Assembly: GCF_001590865.1 (NCBI RefSeq)
Contig: NZ_BBUY01000005.1
Location: forward strand, 372,001-436,000
Length of the DNA stretch: 64,000 bases
DNA from: Streptomyces sp. NBRC 110611
GTDB lineage: Bacteria > Actinomycetota > Actinomycetes > Streptomycetales > Streptomycetaceae
Direction of reading: 5' to 3'
Both the position numbers and the translations under genes were made by a program. The notes beneath the pieces were generated by a model. That model made no database searches, was not told where the DNA came from, and saw nothing but the letters and a program-made list of their open reading frames with translations. Shown here one piece after another: positions 52,020 to 62,171 of this stretch (its first letter is position 1; every line of letters starts with the position of its first letter).

Positions 52020-53274
52020 CCCGGCCTTCCGCCCGGCCGCCGGCCGTACCGGCCACCGAGCCCTCACCCGCCGCCGGACCCGGACCGGCCCCCGCCGACG
52101 CCCCCGGGCGGGCCGGCCCCCGCAGGCCGGCGCCCGGACCGGGACCGGCCCGCTCCCCTTCCCCGCGGCCCTCGGCCGCCGCCCCGGCCCGCGCCCAGAA
52201 CCCCGTACAGAACCGCGCCAGCGGGCCCCGCACCCGCGCTCCCGGCGGCACGCCGCGCGACAGATCCGTCGACAGACCGGTCTCCCAGGGCAGTTCACCG
52301 GCCAAGGGCAGGTCCATGAGGCGGGCGATATCGGCCGGGGGCAGGGCATGGCCGTGCCGTTCCGGGCCGGCGCGGGCCACGACGCGGAGATCCGTGAGCA
52401 CCCGCTGTACGCCGACGGCCGCCCGCTGGGCCGCCGCGACCGCGCGCAGTTCCGTGGGGACGAGCAGCAGGCCCACGTCCATCTGGGCCAGTGCCTCCGC
52501 CGTCGCCTCGTCGACCCGCCGGGGCAGGTCCACCACCACGACACCGCCGCGCCGGCGGGCCGCGGCCATGACCGCCCGCATGGCGGGTGGCGGGATGATT
52601 ACATCGGAGTCCCGGTCCCAGCTGAGCACCCGCAGGGAGTGCAACCGGGGCAGTGATTCCTCCAGTGCGGCGCAGGCCACCCGGCCCCGCGATTCGGTGA
52701 AGGCCGGCCAGCGGAGCCCCTTCTCCTTCTCGCCGCCCAGCAGGACGTCCAGGCCGCCGCCCAGCGGGTCCGCGTCGACGAGCAGGGTGCGCCGGTCCGT
52801 ACGGGCGGCGGTGACGGCCAGCGCGCCGGCCAGGGTGCTCGCCCCGGCGCCACCGCGGCCGCCGATGACGCCGATGGTCAGGGCCGGCGGCCCCACGCCC
52901 TCGACCGCGTCGGCGATCCGGTCGACCAGCCAGTGTTCTCCGTCGGGGAGGGCGAGGACCCGCTCGGCCCCGATGGCGACGGCCCGACGCCACGGCTCGC
53001 GGTCGTCCGTGTCCGGCCCGATGAGGATGACGCCCGGCCGGCGCGATGCGCCGTCCAGGCGGTGTGCGCAGTCGTCGCCGACGATCACGAGGGGCGCGGT
53101 CCGCCAGGCGCCCGTGTGGGCCAGCAGGCCGGGTGCCACTTCGGGCAGGGCGCCGGCCGCGGCGCACAGCCGCAGCAGATCGTCGAGGAGGCGCTCGTCC
53201 TCGGTGATGATCAGTGGTCCGCCGCGGTTGTCGCCGCTCCGGACCGGTCGCTCCGATCGTGTGGTCGCCGCCAT
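52003..53274 (-). CDS. CpaE-like ParA-family protein (helicase/secretion neighbourhood)
   Basis: A 423-residue MinD/ParA-fold protein of the type annotated as septum-site-determining or CpaE-like. An N-terminal receiver-like domain (residues 20-115) precedes the ATPase domain: GVIGGRGGAGASTLAGALAV near 140, in which the deviant Walker A lacks both signature lysines, LLVDADPLGGGLDVLLGG, and VVVDLPRRVDEATAEALAQMD. A Gly/Ala/Pro-rich tail ends it. It would position the Tad machine, as CpaE does in Caulobacter. First gene of the Tad-type operon. Confidence 0.88.
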   Translation of the reverse strand: MAATTRSERPVRSGDNRGGPLIITEDERLLDDLLRLCAAAGALPEVAPGLLAHTGAWRTAPLVIVGDDCAHRLDGASRRPGVILIGPDTDDREPWRRAVAIGAERVLALPDGEHWLVDRIADAVEGVGPPALTIGVIGGRGGAGASTLAGALAVTAARTDRRTLLVDADPLGGGLDVLLGGEKEKGLRWPAFTESRGRVACAALEESLPRLHSLRVLSWDRDSDVIIPPPAMRAVMAAARRRGGVVVVDLPRRVDEATAEALAQMDVGLLLVPTELRAVAAAQRAAVGVQRVLTDLRVVARAGPERHGHALPPADIARLMDLPLAGELPWETGLSTDLSRGVPPGARVRGPLARFCTGFWARAGAAAEGRGEGERAGPGPGAGLRGPARPGASAGAGPGPAAGEGSVAGTAGGRAEGRDGGWT

Positions 53275-53620
53275 CTTCCGTCCCCCTGTCGCCGCCCGGC
53301 TCGCCCTCCGCGAGCACGCGGACTTTTACGATGCAGCGATCGGGAAATCCGGGCGGATCTTGATTCGAATCTGTGGACAACTCCGCGACTGTGGATATCT
53401 CCGTCACCTATTCCAGCGACGGGCGGCCGCTTCCGGGGGCTGAAGAGAGGGCCCTGCGGGGCTCCTCCGCGGCGCCGCCGGGAGCCCGTGAGAAGGGTTC
53501 CCCAGAGCATCACATTGGCTACTGTGAGTAACGAAAGCGGAACGCCCGCGACGGCGGTGCCGCGCGGGCGAGAAGAGCGGTTGAACGGCGTCCGACGGCG
53601 GGACATGCGGCCGGACATGC
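53275..53620. other. Noncoding region upstream of the Tad-type operon
   Basis: This part of the 528-bp gap between the CpaE-like gene and the HAD gene holds no supported ORF. It has TGTGGACAA at 53372-53380, the complement of the Streptomyces DnaA box TTGTCCACA, and a related TGTGGATAT at 53390-53398. The promoter of the Tad-type operon should lie here. Confidence 0.45.
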
Positions 53621-53687
53621 GACGACCCCCGCCGGGGGGGAGAGCGGGGGTCGTCCCCACGGCCGGCTCGGGGGGGGGAGGAGCCGG
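53621..53687. terminator. Two tandem hairpins with G-rich loops
   Basis: GACGACCCCCGC (53621-53632) pairs with GCGGGGGTCGTC (53644-53655) around a seven-G loop; CCGGCTC (53663-53669) pairs with GAGCCGG (53681-53687) around a nine-G loop. They lie between the Tad-type operon promoter region and the HAD start, so they may be terminators or insulators; G-quadruplex formation is possible. Confidence 0.5.
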
Positions 53688-53802
53688 ACCGGGTTAGCAC
53701 GGTCGCGAACGATCCGTGACTTCCATGGTGTACCCGAGAGCCTTCTCAGGCAAACCCACGCGCCACACCTTACGCCGAATGGTGGGCGCCTATGCTCGCC
53801 CC

Positions 53803-54681
53803 GTGGAAAACCACTCCGTGCCCCACTCGACTCCCCGTACCGCCGCGTTCTTCGACTTGGACAAGACTGTCATTGCAAAGTCGAGCACGCTGACCTTCAG
53901 CAAGTCGTTCTACCAAGGCGGCCTGATCAATCGGCGGGCCGTCCTGCGCACCGCGTACGCGCAGTTCGTGTTCCTCGCCGGCGGCGCCGATCACGATCAG
54001 ATGGAGCGGTTGCGTGAATATCTCTCCTCGCTGTGCCGCGGCTGGGATGTGGCCCAGGTGCGGGAGATCGTCGCCGAGACTCTGCACGATCTGATCGACC
54101 CGATCATTTACGACGAGGCGGCCTCGCTCATCGAGGAACACCACGCCGCCGGGCGGGATGTCGTCATCGTCTCCACTTCGGGCGCCGAGGTCGTCGAACC
54201 GATCGGTGAGCTTCTCGGCGCCGACCGCGTGGTGGCCACCCGTATGGTCGTCGGGGCGGACGGCCGCTTCACCGGAGAGGTGGAGTATTACGCGTACGGA
54301 CCGACCAAGGCGGAGGCCGTCCGGGAGCTCGCCGCGTCCGAGGGATATGACCTCGAACGCTGCTACGCGTACAGCGATTCGGCGACCGACATCCCGATGC
54401 TTTCGGCGGTCGGGCACCCCTTCGCGGTCAATCCGGACCGGGCGCTGCGCCGCGAGGCAGTGGCGCGCGGCTGGCCGGTTCTCTCCTTCAACCGCCCGGT
54501 CCCGCTCAAGCAGCGGCTGCCCGCGCTGCCCTCGCGGCCGGCCCTCGCGGCCATGGCGGCGGTGGGTGCGGCGATGGCCACCGCGACGCTGGTCTGGTAC
54601 GCCAGCCGCCGGAAATCCACAAAAGTGCGCCTCGGCGGTATTGGCCGTAAGCGGGACACTGCCCGTAATGCCTGCGTTTGA
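53803..54681 (+). CDS. HAD-IB family phosphatase with C-terminal membrane segment
   Basis: A 292-residue SerB-type HAD hydrolase, paralogous to the one at 36227. Motif I is AAFFDLDKTVIAKSSTLTF near residue 12, VIVSTSGAEVVEPIGELLG is the motif II region, YGPTKAEAVRELAA motif III, and YSDSATDIPMLSAVG motif IV. A hydrophobic helix (ALAAMAAVGAAMATATLVWY) near the C terminus implies a membrane anchor. The GTG at 53803 lacks a binding site but has TATGCT exactly six bases upstream, so a leaderless transcript is likely. The S. coelicolor equivalent is labelled a morphological differentiation protein, from memory. Confidence 0.9.
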   Translation: MENHSVPHSTPRTAAFFDLDKTVIAKSSTLTFSKSFYQGGLINRRAVLRTAYAQFVFLAGGADHDQMERLREYLSSLCRGWDVAQVREIVAETLHDLIDPIIYDEAASLIEEHHAAGRDVVIVSTSGAEVVEPIGELLGADRVVATRMVVGADGRFTGEVEYYAYGPTKAEAVRELAASEGYDLERCYAYSDSATDIPMLSAVGHPFAVNPDRALRREAVARGWPVLSFNRPVPLKQRLPALPSRPALAAMAAVGAAMATATLVWYASRRKSTKVRLGGIGRKRDTARNACV

Positions 54682-54942
54682 AGCCAAACGTAAAGATCTA
54701 TGGCCCAGGGTTCCGCTTCCCCGGCACGAGTAGTACAAAGGACTTGACGGCCCGCGTGACCAAGGACATCCGAGAGGAACACCTATAACGCAGCAAGTGG
54801 CCCACGGACCGATGCATGAATGCCGGGCACCCACGCGACGCCGACCCGTCGATTACGGGCCAGCCGCACCAGGTAACCGGACGAAGAATCCGACCTGATG
54901 GGCACATATTCGAGCACGCTTGGTAACCCGGTGGACATGCCA
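54682..54942. other. Intergenic sequence after HAD gene
   Basis: Part of a 427-bp convergent gap. Only short, unsupported ORFs are present (for example 48 codons from 54898). The base composition is closer to 60% GC than the neighbouring genes. Confidence 0.45.
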
Positions 54943-54971
54943 GCGGCGGTACCACCGATTGGTACCGCCGC
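54943..54971. terminator. 11-bp stem-loop between convergent genes
   Basis: GCGGCGGTACC (54943-54953) pairs perfectly with GGTACCGCCGC (54961-54971) around a 7-base loop. It is followed by five degenerate CTGTTCA/CGTTCAA elements up to about 55030. A bidirectional terminator for the HAD and Fic-like genes is likely. Confidence 0.6.
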
Positions 54972-55108
54972 ACCCCTGTTCAGACGCTGTTCAAGCCTGT
55001 TCAGGCAGCCGTTCAAGGCGCCGTTCGGCGCGATTGGCGAATGAAGCAAAGCTTCCGCAATTACCGGACAACGCTCCGGACCTTCGCCGTGCCGCTGCTT
55101 TCGCGGCC

Positions 55109-55966
55109 TTATGCCGCACCGCGCTGCAGCGCCTCACAGACCGCGGTGCTCTCCCGTACACCGAGTTCCACCGCGCGCCCACAGTGCGCGATCCATGCCG
55201 CGACGCCCTCCGGGGTGCCGGAGACATAGGCCTCCAGGGCGGCGAGATAGGCCGCCCGGCCCAGTTCGGCGTGCCCGACCTCGGCGGGGCAGATCGCCTT
55301 CGGGTCGAGCCCGCTGCCGATCAGCACGATCCGCTCCGCCGCCCGGGCGACCAGCCCGTTGTGCGAGGCGAACGGCCGGAGCGCGAGCAGCTCACCGTGC
55401 ACCACCGCCGCGGCCACCAGTGCCGGCGCCGTGGTACCGGCGAGCAGCAGCCGCGACAGGCCGTCCAGCCGCCCGGCGACCTCGTCGGCGTCCGGCAGCG
55501 GCAGCTCGACGAGCGGTTCGGCCACCGGCTCACCGGCCAGCCGGGGCCGCCCCACGGTCTCGTCCGGCGCCTCCTTGCCTGCCGCCACGAGGTGGAGCCG
55601 CGCCAGCACCCGCAGCGGCGACTGCCGCCACACGCTGAGCAGTTGCCCCGCCTCGGCGGTCAGCCGCAGCGCCGCGCCGACCGTTCGCGGCTCCCCCTCG
55701 ACGCCGAAGTCGGTGCGGCGCCTGAGCTCTTCGAGCGCCCAGTCGGCCCCGGCCAGCGCCGCGGAACCGCGCGCTCCGCGCAGCGCCGCCTCGGAGCTGA
55801 CCTCATTGCTGCGACGCCGCATGATCCGGTGGCCGTAGACCCGGTCGACGCTCTCGCGCACGGCGTCCACGGAGTCGGCGACACCCGGGAGCGCGGCCAG
55901 GGCCGCCAGCGGATCGGCACTCGTGTGCGGGGGTGCGGGGGACGCCCCCCGGGAGATTCCAGCCAT
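55109..55966 (-). CDS. Fic-like fold protein with degenerate active site
   Basis: A 285-residue helical protein. VVHGELLALRPFASHNGLVARAAERI aligns with the Fic motif HPFxxGNGRxxR, but the catalytic His is Arg, the Gly before Asn is His and the following Arg is Leu, so AMP or phosphate transfer is unlikely. Homologues carry the uninformative label oxidoreductase. The ATG at 55966 (MAGISRGASPAP) is preferred over 55987. It diverges from a CooC-like ATPase gene; the pairing is a possible functional unit. I am unsure of the family assignment. Confidence 0.6.
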   Translation of the reverse strand: MAGISRGASPAPPHTSADPLAALAALPGVADSVDAVRESVDRVYGHRIMRRRSNEVSSEAALRGARGSAALAGADWALEELRRRTDFGVEGEPRTVGAALRLTAEAGQLLSVWRQSPLRVLARLHLVAAGKEAPDETVGRPRLAGEPVAEPLVELPLPDADEVAGRLDGLSRLLLAGTTAPALVAAAVVHGELLALRPFASHNGLVARAAERIVLIGSGLDPKAICPAEVGHAELGRAAYLAALEAYVSGTPEGVAAWIAHCGRAVELGVRESTAVCEALQRGAA

Positions 55967-56066
55967 GGGTACGACCCTACGCACCACCGGGCCGGCCCCT
56001 CGAAGGAGTGGTCTTCTTCACGCAAACCTCTCACCCAGCGGAATATCGACATTACTCTTGGTGAAC

Positions 56067-57053
56067 ATGAAGATCGCTTTCGTAGGCAAGGGCGGCAGCG
56101 GCAAAACCACCCTGTCCTCCCTGTTCATCCGGCACCTCGCCGCGGCCCGGATCCCCGTGATCGCGGTGGACGCCGACATCAACCAGCACCTGGGTGCCGC
56201 GCTCGGCCTCGACGAGGCGGAGGCCGCCGCACTGCCCGCGATGGGCGCTCATCTCCCGCTGATCAAGGACTACTTGCGCGGCGGCAACCCGCGGATCCCG
56301 TCCGCCGGCGCCATGATCAAGACCACCCCGCCCGGGGACGGATCGCGACTGCTGCGGGTCGGCGAGAGCAACCCCGTCTACGACGCCTGCGCGCGGACGG
56401 TGGAGCTCGACGGCGCCGGCGTCCGGCTGATGGCGACCGGGCCGTTCACCGAGTCCGATCTGGGGGTGGCCTGCTACCACTCCAAGGTCGGCGCGGTCGA
56501 ACTGTGCCTGAACCACCTGGTCGACGGGCGCGAGGAGTACGTCGTCGTCGACATGACGGCCGGCTCGGACTCGTTCGCCTCCGGTCTGTTCACGCGTTTC
56601 GACATGACCTTCCTGGTCGCCGAGCCGACCCGTAAGGGCGTCGCCGTCTACCGCCAGTACAAGGAGTACGCACGGGACTTCGGCGTGGCCCTGAGGGTGG
56701 TGGGCAACAAGGTGCAGGGTCCGGACGATGTGGCCTTCCTGCGCGAGGAGGTGGGCGACGACCTGCTGGTCACGGTCGGGCACTCCGAGTGGGTGCGCGC
56801 CATGGAGAAGGGCCGCCCGGCTCGTTTCGCCTACCTGGAGCAGGCCGCCCGCCGCGCCCTGGAGGCGCTGCACGACACGGCGGACGCGGCCTACGGGCGG
56901 CGCGACTGGGAGCGCTATACGCGCCAGATGGTGCACTTCCACCTCAAGAACGCGGAGAGCTGGGGCAACGCGAAGACCGGGGTCGACCTGGCCGCCCAGG
57001 TCGACCCCGCCTTCGTACTCTCCGAGGGAGCGGCCGCCCCGCAGCCCGTGTGA
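56067..57053 (+). CDS. CooC/ParA-like ATP-binding protein
   Basis: A 328-residue SIMIBI-class nucleotide-binding protein. MKIAFVGKGGSGKTTLSSLF carries an intact ParA-type Walker A with both lysines; VIAVDADINQHLGAALG follows, and EEYVVVDMTAGSDSFASGL is the switch II region. The layout resembles CooC, the maturation factor that inserts nickel into CO dehydrogenase, but no such enzyme is encoded nearby. The ATG at 56067 lacks a binding site; TACTCT eight bases upstream suggests a leaderless start. Followed by a hairpin. Confidence 0.85.
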   Translation: MKIAFVGKGGSGKTTLSSLFIRHLAAARIPVIAVDADINQHLGAALGLDEAEAAALPAMGAHLPLIKDYLRGGNPRIPSAGAMIKTTPPGDGSRLLRVGESNPVYDACARTVELDGAGVRLMATGPFTESDLGVACYHSKVGAVELCLNHLVDGREEYVVVDMTAGSDSFASGLFTRFDMTFLVAEPTRKGVAVYRQYKEYARDFGVALRVVGNKVQGPDDVAFLREEVGDDLLVTVGHSEWVRAMEKGRPARFAYLEQAARRALEALHDTADAAYGRRDWERYTRQMVHFHLKNAESWGNAKTGVDLAAQVDPAFVLSEGAAAPQPV

Positions 57054-57072
57054 CCCGCCACGTCGCGTACCC

Positions 57073-57103
57073 CAGGGCGGCCCGGAGTCTGCGGGCCGCC
57101 CTG
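57073..57103 (+). terminator. Hairpin terminator after the CooC-like gene
   Basis: CAGGGCGGCCCG (57073-57084) pairs perfectly with CGGGCCGCCCTG (57092-57103) around a 7-base loop, 19 bases beyond the stop codon. Confidence 0.85.
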
Positions 57104-57150
57104 TAGGCGCGGAGGCACCAGACGGGTTTTCCCAAAAAGCACACCATCAT

Positions 57151-57189
57151 GGCATTCGCCCAATAGATGGACAGATTGGAGCGAATGCC
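57151..57189. promoter_or_regulatory. Long inverted repeat in the SulP/carbonic anhydrase leader
   Basis: GGCATTCGC (57151-57159) plus CCAAT (57160-57164) pairs with ATTGG (57175-57179) plus GCGAATGCC (57181-57189); only one A is bulged in a 14-bp stem with a 10-base loop. It lies in the AT-rich 308-bp region between the CooC-like gene and the transporter, about 170 bases before its ATG. It suits an operator or an RNA switch; no T run follows. Confidence 0.65.
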
Positions 57190-57361
57190 CGCAAAGACTT
57201 CTCACTTCCTTTACCTGTCATTACGATCCATTTACCGATGCTTGAGGGTCACCGGATCGTCTCCCACCGCGACGCCCGCCGGTCGGCTCGCCTCCCGCCG
57301 CAGTACACCGCCGCCCCACGATCGCGCCCCGCGCGACCGCGTCGCCCCGGAGGAGACGGGA

Positions 57362-59710
57362 ATGCCGCAGATCGAGAAGTCCCCGCCGCAGCCGCCGCGC
57401 ACCCCGTGCCGTACCGAGCCCCCGCTCGGCGGGCTCACTCCCGGGCGGCGTACCCGCCGGACGGAACCCCGCGCACGGAAGGCGGGCCGGTCCGCCTTCC
57501 GCCGGGACCTCTCCGCCTCGGTCGTCGTCTTCCTGCTCGCCGTCCCGCTGTCCCTGGGCATCGCGCTGGCCACCGGCGCCCCACCGCAGGCCGGTCTGGT
57601 CGCCGCGGCCGTCGGCGGCATCGTCGCGGGACTGCTCGGCGGCGCCCCGCTCCAGGTGACCGGGGCGGCCACCGGCCTCCTGGTGGTCGTCACCGACCTC
57701 GTCCAGCGCTACGGATGGCGCGCCACCTGCGCCGTCACGGTCCTGGCCGGACTCGCCCAACTCACCCTGGGCGCCCTGCGTGTGGCCCGTGCGGCGCTGG
57801 CCATCAGCCCGGCGATCGTGCACGGCACGCTGGCCGGTATCGGCGTCACCATCGCCATCGGACAGCTCCATGTGGTGCTCGGCGGCAGCCCGGACAGCTC
57901 GGTGCTCGACAACACCGCCGCGCTGCCCGGCCAGTTGGCGCATCCGCATCTCGCCGCCCTGCTGATCGGCGCCACCACCGTCGCCGTACTGGCCGGGTGG
58001 GGGCGGCTGCCGGGCCGCGTCGGCCGATGGCTGCGGGTGCTGCCGGCCCCGCTGGCCGCGGTGCTCGCCGCGACGGCCGCGAGCGCGGGCACGGCCGTGC
58101 CGCGCGTCGAGCTGCCGTCCTGGGGGATGCCCGCGCTGCCGACACTGCCGGACGCGTCCGTTCCGGCCCTCGCGGCCGCGGTCCTGACCGTCACCCTCGT
58201 CGCCAGTATGGAGTCACTGCTGTCCGCGGTGGCCGTGGACCGATTGGCGGCCGAGCGGCCGGACGCCCCTACGGACCGCACCCGGCTCAACCGGGAACTG
58301 GCCGGCCAGGGGGTGGCCAATGCCGTCTCCGGACTCCTGGGCGGGCTGCCGGTCTCCGGGGGCGCGATCCGCGGCTCGGCCAACGTACGGGCCGGTGCGG
58401 CCACCCGCCGGGCCACTGTGCTGCACGGCGTATGGGTGCTGCTGTGCGCGGGCCTGACGGCAGCCGTACTGGAGCTGATCCCGCTGGCCGCGCTCGCCGC
58501 GCTGGTGCTGGTCGTCGGCGTACGGATGGTGAGCTTCGCGCACATCCGCCATGTGCAGCGGCACCGCGAATTCCCGGTGTACGCCGCCACCTTGGGCGGG
58601 GTCGTCCTCTTCGGCGTCTTCCAGGGCGTGCTGACGGGTATCGCGGTCGCGGCCTTCCTGGCACTGCGCCGGCTGACCCACACCCGGGTCACGGTCACCC
58701 AGGAGGGCGAGAGCTACCGGGTGTGCGTCAGCGGGCAGTTGACGTTTCTGGCGGTGCCGCGGCTGACCCGGGCGCTGGCGCTGGTGCCGGCGCACACCGA
58801 AGTGGTCATCGAGCTGCGCGGATCCTTCATGGACCATGCCGCGTACGAGGCGCTGCAGTCCTGGAGCAACGCCCATAGGGCGCACGGCGGCTGGGTGACC
58901 CTCGGCGGCCGTACGAGCCGCCCGCTCACCGAGCCGGCCGGCTCACACTCCTGCCGGCCGTGGACGCCGTGGCGCAATCACCACTGCACCCGGCCGACCC
59001 CGGACCTCACCGCGTCCCCGGAGAGCAGCGGCGGCCAACTGCTCGGCGGGCTCAGCGCGTTCCAGCGCCACACGGCTCCGCTCGTACGGGAGGAGCTCGC
59101 CCGACTGGCGCGCGAGGGCCAGCGGCCCACCCAGCTCTTTCTCACCTGCGCCGACTCCCGGCTGGTCACAAGCATGATCACGTCCAGCGGGCCGGGCGAT
59201 CTGTTCACCGTGCGCAATGTCGGCAATCTGATGCCGCCGCCCGGTTCGGACGCCTCGTGCGACTCGGTGGGCGCGGCGGTCGAGTACGCGGTGGAGGTAC
59301 TGCGGGTCGGCTCGGTCACGGTGTGCGGGCATTCCGGGTGCGGCGCCATGGGAGCGCTACTCGACTCCGCCGCCCCGAAGGAGGGCGAGCCGACGCCGCT
59401 CTCCCGCTGGCTGCGGCACGGGCGGCCGAGCCTGGCGCGGATGCAGCGCATCGGCCGACTGGGACGGGGCGATGTCGCGCTGAGCGGCCGTCCGGTGACG
59501 GAAGATCAGGAACGGCTCGCGCTCGTCAACGTCCGGCAGCAGCTCGACCACCTCCGGGCGCACGCGTGTGTCGCCCGCCGGGTGGCCGAGGGCACGCTCA
59601 CGCTGCACGGCATGTACTTCCACGTCGGCGAGGCCCAGGCGTACCTGCTCGACGAGGCCACCGGGCAGTTCCGCGCGGTCCGCGGCGGGTCGGCTCCGCG
59701 GCCGGCCTGA
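57362..59710 (+). CDS. SulP family transporter fused to beta-carbonic anhydrase
   Basis: A 782-residue fusion. Residues about 45-445 form a SulP/SLC26 transporter (RRDLSASVVVFLLAVPLSLG, GPLQVTGAATGLLVVV-like APLQVTGAATGLL, VASMESLLSAVAVDRLA, GLLGGLPVSGGAIRGSANV). A STAS-like segment follows (QGESYRVCVSGQLTFLAVPR, about 448-540). From about 560 a beta-carbonic anhydrase domain has C596xD598xR600 in LFLTCADSRLV and H657xxC660 in VCGHSGCGAMG. Bicarbonate uptake coupled to CO2 hydration is the obvious role. GGAGGAG precedes the ATG. Upstream of acs. Confidence 0.93.
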   Translation: MPQIEKSPPQPPRTPCRTEPPLGGLTPGRRTRRTEPRARKAGRSAFRRDLSASVVVFLLAVPLSLGIALATGAPPQAGLVAAAVGGIVAGLLGGAPLQVTGAATGLLVVVTDLVQRYGWRATCAVTVLAGLAQLTLGALRVARAALAISPAIVHGTLAGIGVTIAIGQLHVVLGGSPDSSVLDNTAALPGQLAHPHLAALLIGATTVAVLAGWGRLPGRVGRWLRVLPAPLAAVLAATAASAGTAVPRVELPSWGMPALPTLPDASVPALAAAVLTVTLVASMESLLSAVAVDRLAAERPDAPTDRTRLNRELAGQGVANAVSGLLGGLPVSGGAIRGSANVRAGAATRRATVLHGVWVLLCAGLTAAVLELIPLAALAALVLVVGVRMVSFAHIRHVQRHREFPVYAATLGGVVLFGVFQGVLTGIAVAAFLALRRLTHTRVTVTQEGESYRVCVSGQLTFLAVPRLTRALALVPAHTEVVIELRGSFMDHAAYEALQSWSNAHRAHGGWVTLGGRTSRPLTEPAGSHSCRPWTPWRNHHCTRPTPDLTASPESSGGQLLGGLSAFQRHTAPLVREELARLAREGQRPTQLFLTCADSRLVTSMITSSGPGDLFTVRNVGNLMPPPGSDASCDSVGAAVEYAVEVLRVGSVTVCGHSGCGAMGALLDSAAPKEGEPTPLSRWLRHGRPSLARMQRIGRLGRGDVALSGRPVTEDQERLALVNVRQQLDHLRAHACVARRVAEGTLTLHGMYFHVGEAQAYLLDEATGQFRAVRGGSAPRPA

Positions 59711-59857
59711 CCTGCGCGACGTCCTCCCCGCACCCCCGAACACCCCACCGGTCCACAGGTCTACACCAATCTTTTTCCACAGCCCTTGTCAGGGTCGGCC
59801 GCGGGCTGATGAGCTATGGCCTGGGACACATCGGACGCCCTGGGAATGGGAGATGTT

Positions 59858-61846
<1,989 letters not shown>

Positions 61847-61887
61847 GCCGCCGACGAGGCACCGGCGAGGAGGAACGGGACGGACCA

Positions 61888-61928
61888 CGGAGGGGCATCC
61901 GGGCCACGGCGGCCGGGGTGCCCCTCCG
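61888..61928 (+). terminator. Terminator after acs
   Basis: CGGAGGGGCA (61888-61897) pairs with TGCCCCTCCG (61919-61928), with inner CCGG pairing. It lies 41 bases beyond the acs stop codon and is followed by two CCGGCGCGCT direct repeats. Confidence 0.85.
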
Positions 61929-62171
61929 GCGCGCTCCGGCGCGCTCCGTTGCCCCGGCGTCCGGGCCCCCTGCCCGCAGCCCGGCGGTCGGCGGCCACGC
62001 GCTGAGCGCCGCCCGATTTGCCCGTAAATTGAGACTGCCGAATAGCGCTTCTGGCGAGCCCGGTAAAGTAGGAGAAGCGTCAACGACGCGTAAAGATCTT
62101 GGGTGCGCCGGGAAGTCTGGTCGGCAACTGCCACAGCCATACGCAGCTGCCGAAGCCCGGAGGTCCCCCGC
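61929..62171. promoter_or_regulatory. nhaA upstream region
   Basis: Noncoding region between the acs terminator and nhaA. It turns AT-rich around 62018-62075 (CCCGTAAATTGAGAC, GGTAAAGTAGGAGAAGCG), the likely promoter zone, but no clear hexamer pair was found. Confidence 0.4.

Noticed and set aside
53341..53400. tRNA-like TTCGAAT segment
   Set aside because: No acceptor, anticodon or D stem can be folded around it; no tRNA gene was found anywhere in the window.
54898..55044. 48-codon plus-strand ORF in the gap after the second HAD gene
   Set aside because: No ribosome-binding site, contains the terminator-like stem-loop and short repeats, and the product has no recognisable feature.
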